From: Niabella agricola
Lineage (GTDB): Bacteria; Bacteroidota; Bacteroidia; Chitinophagales; Chitinophagaceae
Direction: 5' to 3'
Length of the DNA stretch: 64,000 bases
Assembly: GCF_021538615.1 (NCBI RefSeq)
Contig: NZ_JAJHIZ010000003.1
Location: 4,340,001-4,404,000, forward strand
The notes under the pieces were generated by a model that was given only the letters and a program-made list of their open reading frames with translations, searched no databases and had not been told where the DNA came from. This document shows positions 37,901-46,532 of the stretch, piece by piece. Each line of letters begins with the position of its first letter. The stretch's first letter is position 1. The translations under genes and the position numbers were made by a program.

Positions 37901-38313
37901 TCAGCCCGTTTGTTAGCGCTACCGGTAGTGCACCCACACAAATACTGCAGGCCTTTGCGGAAGACCACTGGTCTGAGGGCAATCAAAATCTTTATGCCTT
38001 ATACCCCCGGCTGGGAACAACGGCCGACCAGATTGCCAATAATACACAGGTAAGTACCTGGTGGTTAAGAAGCGGCAGTCTGCTGCGGTTAAAATCTGCA
38101 GAAATAGGATACACGCTTCCGCAAAAACTGTTTAAAAGACTTCCGTTAAAAAATGCGCGGATTTATTTAAGCGGCATCAATCTGTTACGATTCAGCAGCT
38201 TTGATTTGTGGGAGCCGGAGCTGTCTTTTAATACCAATACTAATAATCCCAACAGTGCCTTCAACTACCCGATATTGAAGCAATATAATTTAGGTATCAA
38301 CATTCAATTATAA
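34993..38313 (+). CDS. SusC/RagA-family TonB-dependent outer-membrane receptor
   Basis: Full-length SusC (1106 aa) that opens the second SusCD locus on the + strand. Signal peptide ending in AGFSQ, carboxypeptidase-like domain (about 38-110, GTVVDTADLPLPNISITVQG), TonB-box-like EEVIVTAYGKK, plug (LTAALAGQVAGVIGFQ, FFVRGVTT, LILIDNIEL, EFSILKDASATALYGSRGANG), and a barrel that ends in YNLGINIQL. The start is ATG 34993, and ATG 34996 is equally usable. It is preceded by a gap of over 900 bp and must carry its own promoter, which I could not place. It pairs with the SusD 15 bp downstream. Substrate unknown. Confidence 0.93.
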   Translation: MMKMTFTYLGMPERLRSFVAIMGFLFLSLAGFSQGKITVVGTVVDTADLPLPNISITVQGNEKVGTATDVNGRFVLDVVPESTLVFTAVTHNNATYKVPAIPEQALRITLTAREAAADEEVIVTAYGKKVRRESVTGSVATIKPDQLRTPASNLTAALAGQVAGVIGFQSSGQPGFDNADFFVRGVTTFGYRQSPLILIDNIELTSDDLARLQVDDIAEFSILKDASATALYGSRGANGVILVTTKRGKVGKPNYNVRYDNSISTPTQTLKFADPITYMNLYNEAQLTRNPYQIPQFDADKIYFTQRTLDGAPDGNPYVYPAVDWMNLMFKKYSSTKKLNASISGGSESTQYMVSGSYSEDKGLLREGDQRIFDGGIKFRNYQLRSNVDVKLTRTTKLSVDLWGIFNDYSGPITNDASGFATDLYYWATHSSPVLFPAYFAPDSANRYTQHILFGNFNGNSPDRSGGNFLPTQGVGYANPYAQMMRGYRTRNNSRITATARLSQNLDMITKGLSFSGFFTTNRFAQVQYTMTYNPFYYTVNTYDRAANQYTLFWLNNRADLPFNGNAGSGSNGVATEYLAISAGDRGSSSFIQMQGILNYDRSFGDHSLNGSLVINRQQKLDPENATDYTKILPTRNLTYAGSARYGYQNKYNLQFDFGYNGSERFDPGHRFGFFPSVSGAWNISKENFWKNSKLADIVTMFKLRASYGKAGNDDIGSQRFFYLSNVNLENAGAGAVFGTNNGYSRPGVTIINYPNPEISWEISRISNYAVEFTLFNALDFIGEYWTRKTTDILQARLIPNSMGLEAGLSGNLGKASSQGLDLTLNYKKAFSNGLSLIVMSNSTFSKAKYDYYEEADYGAEYWRRKTGQYVGQRMGYIAERLFVDDQEAAASPRQIFGTSGRGAQGGDIKYRDINGDGVINNADMVPIGLPNSPQITYGFGTSLNYKHVDLNFRFTGQARATLYMYPNVISPFVSATGSAPTQILQAFAEDHWSEGNQNLYALYPRLGTTADQIANNTQVSTWWLRSGSLLRLKSAEIGYTLPQKLFKRLPLKNARIYLSGINLLRFSSFDLWEPELSFNTNTNNPNSAFNYPILKQYNLGINIQL

Positions 38314-38328
38314 AACCAGGATGAAATC

Positions 38329-40251
38329 ATGAAAAAGAACAGCACTATTATTTTAGGAGCCTTTATACTTTTTGTAGGCATGACCGGCTGCAAAAAATAC
38401 CTGGATATTGTTCCGCAGAATGTTGGAACGCTTGACTACGCATTCCGGAACCGGAGCGAAGCCGAAAAATATCTTTTTACCTGTTACAGCACCTTGCAAC
38501 AGCGGTCAAATATGGTGAACGACCCCTGGTTTGCAACGGGAGGCGAGCTGGTATTGCCACAGGAATACCTGGGGCAGACCAATCTTACGGCGCCCGGGCT
38601 CCAGCTTGTAAAAGGAGGTGTGCAGAACAAAGACAACCCGGTGTTGAATTATTGGGATGGAAGCGGGTCGGCCCCGGGTTACTACGATGCCATAAGACGC
38701 TGCAATACCTTTCTTGAGAATGTAGATAAGCCGATTGATCTGCAGTCTTTTGAGAAAGAACGCTGGATCGCGGAAGCCAAATTTTTGAAAGCCTATTATC
38801 ATTTTTTCCTGGCTAAAATGTATGGCCCTATTCCCATGGTGAAAAACAATACACCGGTAACCGCGCCAACGGAAGAAACGCGCCCCAAACGCGATCCCGT
38901 AGATTCAGTGCTTAGCTATGTGGTGCAACTGTTGGATGAGGCTGCGGATGGATTGCCCATACAAATTGATAACCCGGACCAGGAACTGGGCCGTATTACG
39001 AGGGTAATTGCGCTGTCGTTAAAAGCGGAGGTGCTGGTTGCCCAGGCCAGTCCTTTATTTAACGGAAACCCGGACTATGCCGGTTTTAAAAATAAAGATG
39101 GCTCGCCGCTTTTTTCTTCCACACCGAATAATGCCCTATGGGCAAAAGCAGCACAGGCATGCAAAGACGCCATCGATCTGGCAGAATCAGTAGGCTTGGG
39201 TTTGTATACTTATATCATGCCACCCAATATCCCCGCCAATCTTTCGGATTCTTTAGTAAAAGAAATGAATTTCAGGGCGGCGATCACCGAAACCTGGGAT
39301 AAGAATAAAGAACTTGTGTGGGCGCTGAACGGCAGTTTTGGCTGGCAGCAGCAGATGTTTCCTAAGCTGGTGTCCGGAGCCGTGGTTGCCCGGGGACAGA
39401 ATACCATTGCCTGTCCGTTTTCTGTTACCGATCTGTTTTATACCAGGAATGGCGTCCCGATCGAGGAGGACAATACCTGGGATTACGCCAACCGGTTTTC
39501 GGCAGCAACCGGCGATGCAAGCCGGCAGTTCTATATAAAGCAGGGGTATGAAACGATCAAAAATAATTTTGACCGGGAGGTGCGTTATTATGCCAGCTTC
39601 GGGTTCGATGGCGGTATCTGGTTCGGTAACGCCGTTTATACGCCGGCAGGGAGCCTGTTAAGCATCCAGGGAAAAGGGGCCAGCAGTATTTCGGGAGTTT
39701 CAAATGCTGAATCGGGAAATGTGTTTGGAATCTGGCCCAAAAAATTATGCAATTATCTTACGGTGAATAACGCCACTTCGTACACGGCATCTAATTACCG
39801 GTTGCCCCTGATCCGTATGGCTGATCTGTACCTGCTGTATGCAGAATGTTTGAATGAAGCAAACGGTCCTTCAGAAGAAGTGTATCATTACCTGGACATG
39901 GTACGGGCCCGTACCGGCCTGAAAGGAATTGTGGAATCCTGGGCCAGGTATTCCAACAACCCCGGCAAGCCTTTAACCCGTGATGGTTTAAGGCAGATCA
40001 TTCACCGGGAGCGCCGTATAGAGCTTTGTATGGAAGGCAAAGCGGGCTGGGATCTGAGAAGATGGAAGGAATACCTGGAAGTGGCTACCCGCCCCATACA
40101 GGGATGGACGGTAAGCCAGACGACCACAGCCGGTTACTACCAGCTGACTACATTTTACGTGCCATCGCTTTCAATAAAAGATTATCTATGGCCCATCTCT
40201 TCAAGTGAATTATTGGTGAATCAGAACCTGGTTCAAAACCCTTACTGGTAG
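38329..40251 (+). CDS. SusD/RagB-family nutrient-binding outer-membrane lipoprotein
   Basis: SusD partner of the preceding SusC (640 aa, towards the long side of the family). Lipobox GMTGC (Cys21) followed by KKYLDIVPQNVGTL. Family helices include AEAKFLKAYYHFFLAKMYGPIPMV, and the C-terminal signature reads RERRIELCMEGKAGWDLRRWKEYL. It ends in the usual hydrophobic NLVQNPYW. The gene is 15 bp after SusC and 65 bp before the DUF4959/DUF5000 lipoprotein. Ligand not identifiable. Confidence 0.92.
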   Translation: MKKNSTIILGAFILFVGMTGCKKYLDIVPQNVGTLDYAFRNRSEAEKYLFTCYSTLQQRSNMVNDPWFATGGELVLPQEYLGQTNLTAPGLQLVKGGVQNKDNPVLNYWDGSGSAPGYYDAIRRCNTFLENVDKPIDLQSFEKERWIAEAKFLKAYYHFFLAKMYGPIPMVKNNTPVTAPTEETRPKRDPVDSVLSYVVQLLDEAADGLPIQIDNPDQELGRITRVIALSLKAEVLVAQASPLFNGNPDYAGFKNKDGSPLFSSTPNNALWAKAAQACKDAIDLAESVGLGLYTYIMPPNIPANLSDSLVKEMNFRAAITETWDKNKELVWALNGSFGWQQQMFPKLVSGAVVARGQNTIACPFSVTDLFYTRNGVPIEEDNTWDYANRFSAATGDASRQFYIKQGYETIKNNFDREVRYYASFGFDGGIWFGNAVYTPAGSLLSIQGKGASSISGVSNAESGNVFGIWPKKLCNYLTVNNATSYTASNYRLPLIRMADLYLLYAECLNEANGPSEEVYHYLDMVRARTGLKGIVESWARYSNNPGKPLTRDGLRQIIHRERRIELCMEGKAGWDLRRWKEYLEVATRPIQGWTVSQTTTAGYYQLTTFYVPSLSIKDYLWPISSSELLVNQNLVQNPYW

Positions 40252-40316
40252 AGCGATGATGTTTTATAACAATGAGCAATCCAATTAATTTGAAGCCGGC
40301 AATAAAAAAGTATAAC

Positions 40317-41561
40317 ATGTTACAGATAAAGCGAACTAAATATATACACATTGGGTTTATGATTTCCGTTATGTTGTTATCCGCAACTTGGATTTCCTGT
40401 AGTCATAAGAATGAATTTGTAGAAATGATTTCGACGGATAAAACTAAACCTGCGCCCATACAGCAATACTCCGTGGTAGATTTTAATGGCGGATCTTATA
40501 TCATTTATGATCTTCCCAAGGCGGACAATATTCTGTATGTGAAAGCAAACTATGATCTTAGCGGCGGTACTGCAAGGCCTCAGGAAACAAGATCGAGTTA
40601 TTTTTCAGATACCCTTATCGTTGAAGGATTTGAGGCCGCTAAGGAATACAACGTAACACTTACTGTGGTAAGCAGGGCTAATGTAGCATCGGATCCTATA
40701 ACTGTTAAAGTGCATCCCCAAACACCAGTGTACCAGCTGGTAGCAAAATCTCTAACCATGACACCCGATTTTCAAGGCGTGCGGGTTCAGGCGCAGAACG
40801 CGGATAGCAAAACGGTGGGAATCGTTTTTCTCGATAACGCCATTGGCAAGCTAAGTATTCGTCAGCAAAACTTTACAGCATTCCCAAATATTTCCTATGC
40901 AATACGGGGGTATGATACGCTTCCAAGGGTATATGCCTCCTATGTTACGGATAAATGGGGGAACCGGTCCGATACCATCTTCAGTACGGTTAAACCGTTG
41001 TATGAAAAAACGCTCGATAAAACCAAATTTTCGGCATACGCGCTGCCCAGCGAAACGCCTATTTATAGCAGTTCCTATCCGCTTAAAAATTTGTTCGATG
41101 GAAACTATTCCAATTTCTGGCATACAACACAGGCCACCAGTCAGCAGTTACCGGTGTACGGAACATTTAAACTGGGTTCTTATGTAAAACTAAGCCGGTT
41201 TAAACTCACTCCCAGAAATTCTGGCTATGAATTCCGGCATGGCTGTCCGCGGATCTTCAGTCTCTGGGGTTCGGAATCGGATAATCCCGGCGATTTTATA
41301 GTTCCCATGTTTGCCGAAGAGGGAACCAATATCAACGGATGGGTGAATCTTGGCAACTATGCCTGGCCTGATCCACCTTCAGGGGCACCGCCTACAGCGC
41401 CCACAGCGCAGGACAAGGCCTTTTTCAATGCAGGTTCGGAATTTGAAGTTCCGTTTGCAGCCCCCAAGGTTAAAGTATTGCGGCTGGTTGTAAGCGAAAC
41501 CTGGACGCCGGGAAACTTTACGCATGCGGCTGAAATAGATCTTTTTGGCGATGACCGATAG
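40317..41561 (+). CDS. DUF4959/DUF5126/DUF5000-type surface lipoprotein with F5/8C-like end
   Basis: A 414-aa lipoprotein (ATWISC, Cys28) with three beta-sandwich parts. The first two are FN3-like: QYSVVDFNGGSYIIYDLPK (about 45-60) with KEYNVTLTVVS, then MTPDFQGVRVQAQN through YVTDKWGNRSDT. The third is a C-terminal discoidin-like domain: YPLKNLFDGNYSNFWHTTQ (about 260), VKLSRFKLTPR and KVLRLVVSETW, ending in AAEIDLFG. This order matches lipoproteins annotated DUF4959-DUF5126-DUF5000, usually encoded after SusCD. The role is inferred to be cell-surface glycan binding. ATG 40317 is preferred because it directly precedes the signal peptide; ATG 40272 is in frame upstream. Confidence 0.72.
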   Translation: MLQIKRTKYIHIGFMISVMLLSATWISCSHKNEFVEMISTDKTKPAPIQQYSVVDFNGGSYIIYDLPKADNILYVKANYDLSGGTARPQETRSSYFSDTLIVEGFEAAKEYNVTLTVVSRANVASDPITVKVHPQTPVYQLVAKSLTMTPDFQGVRVQAQNADSKTVGIVFLDNAIGKLSIRQQNFTAFPNISYAIRGYDTLPRVYASYVTDKWGNRSDTIFSTVKPLYEKTLDKTKFSAYALPSETPIYSSSYPLKNLFDGNYSNFWHTTQATSQQLPVYGTFKLGSYVKLSRFKLTPRNSGYEFRHGCPRIFSLWGSESDNPGDFIVPMFAEEGTNINGWVNLGNYAWPDPPSGAPPTAPTAQDKAFFNAGSEFEVPFAAPKVKVLRLVVSETWTPGNFTHAAEIDLFGDDR

Positions 41562-41657
41562 GTTGCAACGGCTAATGAATCAACGACCCATGTTTGTCAA
41601 TTTTAATGAGCGCCCGGTAATTTGAGCAAGCCGGCCGCAAAAAATAAATTATTTAAA

Positions 41658-42335
41658 ATGAAATTCTTTATCAGCGTTTTTATTCTCAGCCTTATACTGG
41701 TTACCGGTTGCGAAAAAGATCAGTATGCGTACAAGAAATTTATAGGGAATAGTGAAATCGTTTATGCCGGTTTGGCGCAGGAAATTGGTACCCGAAGCGG
41801 TAATTTGCGTATTCAGATGGAATGGAAAAAAAGTATTGATCCCACAGTAGTGTCTTACACAGTTTACTGGAACAATAACCGGGATTCGGCAACCATACCT
41901 GCAACAGCCATTCATGCAGACGGCGTATACCGGTATATTGTATCGGGGCTTCCGGAATACGTCCAAAGTTTTAAAATGGTAACAACGAATGACAGGGGTG
42001 ACCGGTCCATTGGGCAGGCTATTAATGGTGTAAGGGTATTTGGTCCCTATTATCGTTCATCGCTGACCAATCAAAGGCTCAGTAGCCGGAAATTTTTTGG
42101 AACAGATTCTGTACGGTTGTATTTTCTTAAAACAGATACCACAAAGATTTTTTCCCAAATCCGGTATACAAGAAAGGATGGAGTTTTAGATAGTGTTCGG
42201 TTCAAACAGGATTCAGTAACCATATCCTCCTATCTGCCTGGTTCGAAACCTGCCCTCCAATCCTATTACCTGCCCATGGCAACAGCCATTGATACCTTTA
42301 AAACCCTGGCAGCCGATAGTTTAACGGCCTTTTAA
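41658..42335 (+). CDS. DUF4998-type surface lipoprotein
   Basis: A 225-aa lipoprotein (LVTGC, Cys18, then EKDQYAYKKF). The first half shows the DUF4998 pattern: SEIVYAGLAQEIGTRSGNLRIQMEWKK and DPTVVSYTVYWNNNRDS, an FN3-like fold with a hydrophobic 'VYW' strand. The second half (FGPYYRSSLTNQRL onward) is another short beta-domain. The start ATG 41658 gives the signal peptide; the open frame begins earlier at a TTG. It is the last gene of this enzyme-free SusCD locus and may assist ligand binding. No catalytic residues are seen. Confidence 0.7.
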   Translation: MKFFISVFILSLILVTGCEKDQYAYKKFIGNSEIVYAGLAQEIGTRSGNLRIQMEWKKSIDPTVVSYTVYWNNNRDSATIPATAIHADGVYRYIVSGLPEYVQSFKMVTTNDRGDRSIGQAINGVRVFGPYYRSSLTNQRLSSRKFFGTDSVRLYFLKTDTTKIFSQIRYTRKDGVLDSVRFKQDSVTISSYLPGSKPALQSYYLPMATAIDTFKTLAADSLTAF

Positions 42336-42637
42336 ATAGCCCTCTGCTGGTATGGCAGAAGGGCTGCATGTAGATATTGAGCGTGGATTTTTGGGCCAGG
42401 CAGTGGTTTATACTACTATCTGGCTTTTTTTACGATGATCCTTGTTTGCATTCATGAACAACAGCCGGCCGTATAATGCAGAGCCTTTGTCAGTTTGCAT
42501 CTTTTTCCACTGATGATACGGAATGTCACAGACGAATGCTTACAGCTATTCCTAATGTTATCGGTTGTCAATCAGCAGTGTCAGCTTTATAACTCAATCG
42601 GAAACGGATCATTGATAAGACAGGCTGAACACTGCGA
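42336..42637. other. Gene-free gap between converging genes, with a weak hairpin
   Basis: About 300 bp between the DUF4998 lipoprotein and the - strand beta-helix gene. At 42338-42365 AGCCCTCTGC pairs with GCAGAAGGGCT (one bulge), which could be a terminator for the + strand operon although no T-run follows. I see nothing else there. Confidence 0.35.
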
Positions 42638-45457
42638 TCATTCTATCGTCAATCCCTCCACCTTCCGGTATCCCAGCCGTTGTCTGGTGCCGTCCGGCGT
42701 TTGAATACGGATCAGCTGTGCATGTTGAACATCATCCAGATAAAGTACATAGCGGCCATCCGGCTTTTCGGTGTAGAACCTGGAATTTTTTACCGTGAGG
42801 TTCTGGGCATGGCGTACCCAAAGGCCCCAGGAGGGTTGCACTTTCAGGTTGGAGGCATTGTATTGTCCAACCCCCAGTTCAGGAGGGCAGGCTGTTGTAT
42901 CGGAAGCCGGGTGCCCGCCTTTTACCGATACCTGGATATCATTAAAAGCAATATTGCGGATATAGCCGGTATGCATACCATTGGGCAGCCGGAATGGTAA
43001 CCCGCCTTCCACCTGGTCGGCTTCGGGCAGTTGGTAGCCCGCAATAATAGGGGTGGCTGCTCTTTGTGTACCATCGTATGGCATCCAGCGTGTGCCGCTC
43101 TTTCCAAAAGAACTGCCATTGTACACCTCGGCGATGTCTACCCCGTTTAAAAGAATGTTTTCCACCCGGCCGATATCAACGTTGGTCACCAGCAGTTCAT
43201 CCCGCCATACACCCTGCTCGCGAAACCGGAACCGTTTGGCTGTAGCGCCCAATACGCGACCCCTGTTGGAAATGGAGATAAAAAAGGGTGTGTAGGTTCG
43301 CAGCATTTTAGAGCGGTGGTGCAGGCTTCCGGTATGCCCGCAATTGAGATGGATATTCCGGATATGTCCGCCATCATTAGTGGATATGGAAAAGCCCGCT
43401 TTATTGGCACCCAGTACATAAATGTTATCTACACAGATATCGGCAATATCATCTGCCGTTTCAGAGCCTATCTGGAACAGGTTGCAGTTGGTATCGCCAA
43501 TGATATTACGCACCCTGTAATTTTTTGCGGGCCTGGTAAATCCCAGGGAGCAATCGGAACCTGGTTTTACAATGTCATCTGAACTTACCTTGGAATAGAT
43601 ATTCATAACCGTAACATTGTTACAACTCATAAAATCATAGATATCGCGGGCGTTGGATGTATGTTCTTTTGCAAAATAGGTGTCATGCACATGAATATTA
43701 TCCGTTCCGGTGGCCAGCAATACAAAATGACCCGCGCGGTCGATACGCAGCATATTCCCGGTATCAAAATCCTTTTTCTGATCGGGCAGGATGTAATATG
43801 GCGCATCTTTTATGCTGTCGTACCAGAGGTCTTCATTGCGGTGTAAACCTCCGATTTCAACACGCGTACAAAGTTTTAGCGAAAACATTTTATCGCTACG
43901 GTTATCCGGCTCGTTGTTCATGACCTTGTCACTGGTTACCAGGTTGCCGTTACCGGTAATATAACCGTTGCCGATGATCTTAATATTATCTGCGCGCTCG
44001 CCGTGGAACATGGCATTCCTAAAAAAGGTATGCCCCACATCCTGCTTGGTAAGCCAGTTCTGCGGGTTTTCATATGGTCCCGGATCGGTAGGAGAGAGGC
44101 CGGACCGGTATTGTTTGTCGCTGTACCAGGTAGCTTCGGGCGCGTCGCCACCCTTCAGCGCTTTTATGGTAGCATCTTTATCTATATAAAGCCATACATG
44201 GCTCAGTAAATGCACGGTTCGTACCTGGTATGTTCCGCTGCTAAAGCGCAGCGTGCCGCCGCCCAGGCCGTGTATATAACGGATGGCTTCGTTAATTTGT
44301 TCCGTATTATCCTCCAGGCCGTTACCGGTAATACCCCAATCGCGGACATCTATTGCTCCGGAGTAAAATGCCACACTGTTGGATACCCCTTTATGGGGCC
44401 CCCGGGGAACCCATAGCCGGAACCAGTAAAGCCGGTTAGGCTGGAGACGGGTAAGACGGGCTTCACCTTTGTTTAACAGGAGGGTTGCTTTTGCAGGTTG
44501 CCAGGTTTTACCGGAATCAAGAGATTGTTGTATAAGCGCACCCGGAATTTGTGACCTGGACCATTGTAATACCGTGGAAGTGTATAGCGCTGGTATTGTA
44601 TGGTAAGCCAAACCCGCTGCAGGAATCCGTTTCAGATCTCCGATTGTACGTGTAACAGTAACGGAAGTACTTGCATCCGCACTCGTCAATACTGCTGGTA
44701 ACCGGGTTGTATAACGCGCTTTAAATATACAGGTGCCGGTTTGGGTGCATTGCACCTTGCGGAGCACGATCTTCAGGTCGGGTCCGTTGGAAGGACGGAG
44801 ATCCAGGTGTTTAAAAAGCAGCAGCCGGCCGTTTTCCAGGATCTGCACCACTCCGGTTTTGGAAAAAGGATAGCCGGCACCCGTTCTGCCAACGGACTGG
44901 TGTTCGAGATCCTTTAGTAGAACATCTCCTCGGCCGATGATGTTAACGGTTGTCTGCTCCATCGACGCTTGTATTCCGGAAGGCAGCTCAATCCTAATTG
45001 TTGCATCAGGGCTGCGTTGTCCGGCGGTAAAATAAAGTGTAAGATCCGTAATTGTATTTACAGTAATACTTTTCTGCGCTGCTGCCAGTTGTCCGCCCAG
45101 CGCTTTCCGAACGCATGCGATATAATAAGTCCGGAGTTGCCCGTTTGTACAGCGCTCCGTAAGCCGATCCCCGGTTGCGATCAGGCTGCGGCCTTTTACG
45201 GAATGAAGTGTGTACTGATAAGACTGCTGCCGGATGTCTGCCAGGAAGGCCGCTACTGAAGGCGTGGTAGCGACCAGGCCGCTGTCCTCCGGGGTGTCTG
45301 CAGTAAACGCATATGTGCTGCCGGAAACAACCTCCACTGTATCTTTCTTAATGCCGGCCACATACCGGCTGTTTTGGAGTGCCGGGGACTGTGCAGTCAA
45401 ACCGGCTGGCATGCAATGCAGGAATGCGGAAAAAATTAGTATTGGTAAGCACTTCAT
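42638..45457 (-). CDS. GH28-like right-handed beta-helix protein (polygalacturonase-like)
   Basis: A 939-aa protein with a plain signal peptide (AGLTAQ, cleavage near residue 23). N-terminal beta-sandwich domains and an FN3-like domain (about 285-365, WFRLWVPRG) precede a pectin-lyase-type beta-helix. The helix starts at IDVRDWGITGNGLEDNTEQINEAI (about 369-392), a usual GH28/PL-superfamily opening. The GH28-like core is NARDIYDFMSCNNVTV, SSDDIVKPGSDCSLGF (Asp627/628) and NLFQIGSETADD. The paired Asp is kept, but the GHG histidine and RIK lysine of classical polygalacturonases are not evident, so this is a divergent subfamily. It lies 28 bp downstream of an AraC-type regulator gene on the same strand and is probably co-transcribed with it. 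It likely acts on a uronic-acid-containing glycan. Confidence 0.7.
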   Translation of the reverse strand: MKCLPILIFSAFLHCMPAGLTAQSPALQNSRYVAGIKKDTVEVVSGSTYAFTADTPEDSGLVATTPSVAAFLADIRQQSYQYTLHSVKGRSLIATGDRLTERCTNGQLRTYYIACVRKALGGQLAAAQKSITVNTITDLTLYFTAGQRSPDATIRIELPSGIQASMEQTTVNIIGRGDVLLKDLEHQSVGRTGAGYPFSKTGVVQILENGRLLLFKHLDLRPSNGPDLKIVLRKVQCTQTGTCIFKARYTTRLPAVLTSADASTSVTVTRTIGDLKRIPAAGLAYHTIPALYTSTVLQWSRSQIPGALIQQSLDSGKTWQPAKATLLLNKGEARLTRLQPNRLYWFRLWVPRGPHKGVSNSVAFYSGAIDVRDWGITGNGLEDNTEQINEAIRYIHGLGGGTLRFSSGTYQVRTVHLLSHVWLYIDKDATIKALKGGDAPEATWYSDKQYRSGLSPTDPGPYENPQNWLTKQDVGHTFFRNAMFHGERADNIKIIGNGYITGNGNLVTSDKVMNNEPDNRSDKMFSLKLCTRVEIGGLHRNEDLWYDSIKDAPYYILPDQKKDFDTGNMLRIDRAGHFVLLATGTDNIHVHDTYFAKEHTSNARDIYDFMSCNNVTVMNIYSKVSSDDIVKPGSDCSLGFTRPAKNYRVRNIIGDTNCNLFQIGSETADDIADICVDNIYVLGANKAGFSISTNDGGHIRNIHLNCGHTGSLHHRSKMLRTYTPFFISISNRGRVLGATAKRFRFREQGVWRDELLVTNVDIGRVENILLNGVDIAEVYNGSSFGKSGTRWMPYDGTQRAATPIIAGYQLPEADQVEGGLPFRLPNGMHTGYIRNIAFNDIQVSVKGGHPASDTTACPPELGVGQYNASNLKVQPSWGLWVRHAQNLTVKNSRFYTEKPDGRYVLYLDDVQHAQLIRIQTPDGTRQRLGYRKVEGLTIE

Positions 45458-45485
45458 ATGACAGGTTTAAAAAAATGATGACCGG

Positions 45486-46361
45486 CTAATTCCGGTATGT
45501 TTTCTGATAAGAAAGCGGACTTCTGCCGGTTATATTTTTGAAGCACCGGTGAAACGATGTAGCGTTGTTAAACCCGCTTTCATAGCACAGCAATTTCACG
45601 GGACTGTCTGTTTCCACCAGGCGCTTACAAACATAACCGATCCGTAACTCAGTTATAAATTGCGAATAGGTTTTTCTCGTACGCTGTTTAAAATACCGGC
45701 AAAAGGCATTGGGACTTACACTGGCCACTTTTGCGATTTCCTGCAGGGGTATTTTGCGTTTGAAATGTTTCATCGTGTATTCATAAACGGCGTTGATCCG
45801 TTGCTCCTCCAAAACACCTGCCCCGGCAGATACCTTACCGGAGGAAAGGAGCACCACCTCCGTCCATTCTGCAATCTTCGACAGCAGGGCGATCAGGGAA
45901 ATGATGCGGTAAGGCCCGTTGATATGCAGGAGGTATTCAAAGGAATGAATCAGCGGCTTGATGCGGCCCTGAACGAGGATACCCCGTTGCGCCCGTTCGA
46001 GCAATTGCCGGATGCTGTTATTTTCAGGAAGACCCAGGAATTCTTTTCCCCAGAAAATTTCAAGAAAATGAATCGCAATTACATCAATGGTCATCGGCGC
46101 GTTTTCAAAATACCGGTCATCAAATCGCCAGTAGTGTGGTACATCTGCACCGATCAGACAGAGGGTGCCGGCCGAAAAATTGCGGACATGATCGCCTACA
46201 AGAAGTGTTCCTGCTCCTTGCGCAATATAGATGAGTTCCACTTCTTTATGACAATGCCAGCGATTGTTTACCGGTACCAGGTCCCTTCTGACTTCAAAGG
46301 AAATACCGGGCTGCGTTGCCATCTTTAATACATACGGTTTCATCCGGATTTGTGTTGACAA
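45486..46361 (-). CDS. AraC-family transcriptional regulator
   Basis: A 291-aa regulator with an N-terminal cupin-like ligand-binding half (about 10-120; RWHCHKEVELIYIAQGAGTLLVGDH, GTLCLIGADVPHYW) and a C-terminal double helix-turn-helix (about 195-290; LQEIAKVASVSPNAFCRYFKQ and the second helix pair closing with CYESGFNNATSFHRCFKNITGRSP). It is encoded divergently from the SusC at 46533 and directly upstream of the GH28-like gene, so it is the best candidate for local control of this utilisation locus. The ligand is presumably a sugar released from the substrate, which is inference. No operator was identified in the 171-bp divergent gap. Confidence 0.9.
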   Translation of the reverse strand: MSTQIRMKPYVLKMATQPGISFEVRRDLVPVNNRWHCHKEVELIYIAQGAGTLLVGDHVRNFSAGTLCLIGADVPHYWRFDDRYFENAPMTIDVIAIHFLEIFWGKEFLGLPENNSIRQLLERAQRGILVQGRIKPLIHSFEYLLHINGPYRIISLIALLSKIAEWTEVVLLSSGKVSAGAGVLEEQRINAVYEYTMKHFKRKIPLQEIAKVASVSPNAFCRYFKQRTRKTYSQFITELRIGYVCKRLVETDSPVKLLCYESGFNNATSFHRCFKNITGRSPLSYQKTYRN

Positions 46362-46532
46362 GTAATAGTAAACGAAATATACACAAGAATCCTATTGCGT
46401 TGCAGGCGGATGCCAAAATAGCTTAGTAGTTGGATAATATAGAAAGCCCTTTTGCATTAAAAACGTTTTTATTTGCAGGGTGTGCAAACGATTGAACAAT
46501 TTTTAAAAATCAACTGTATGACGTATTGCTTT

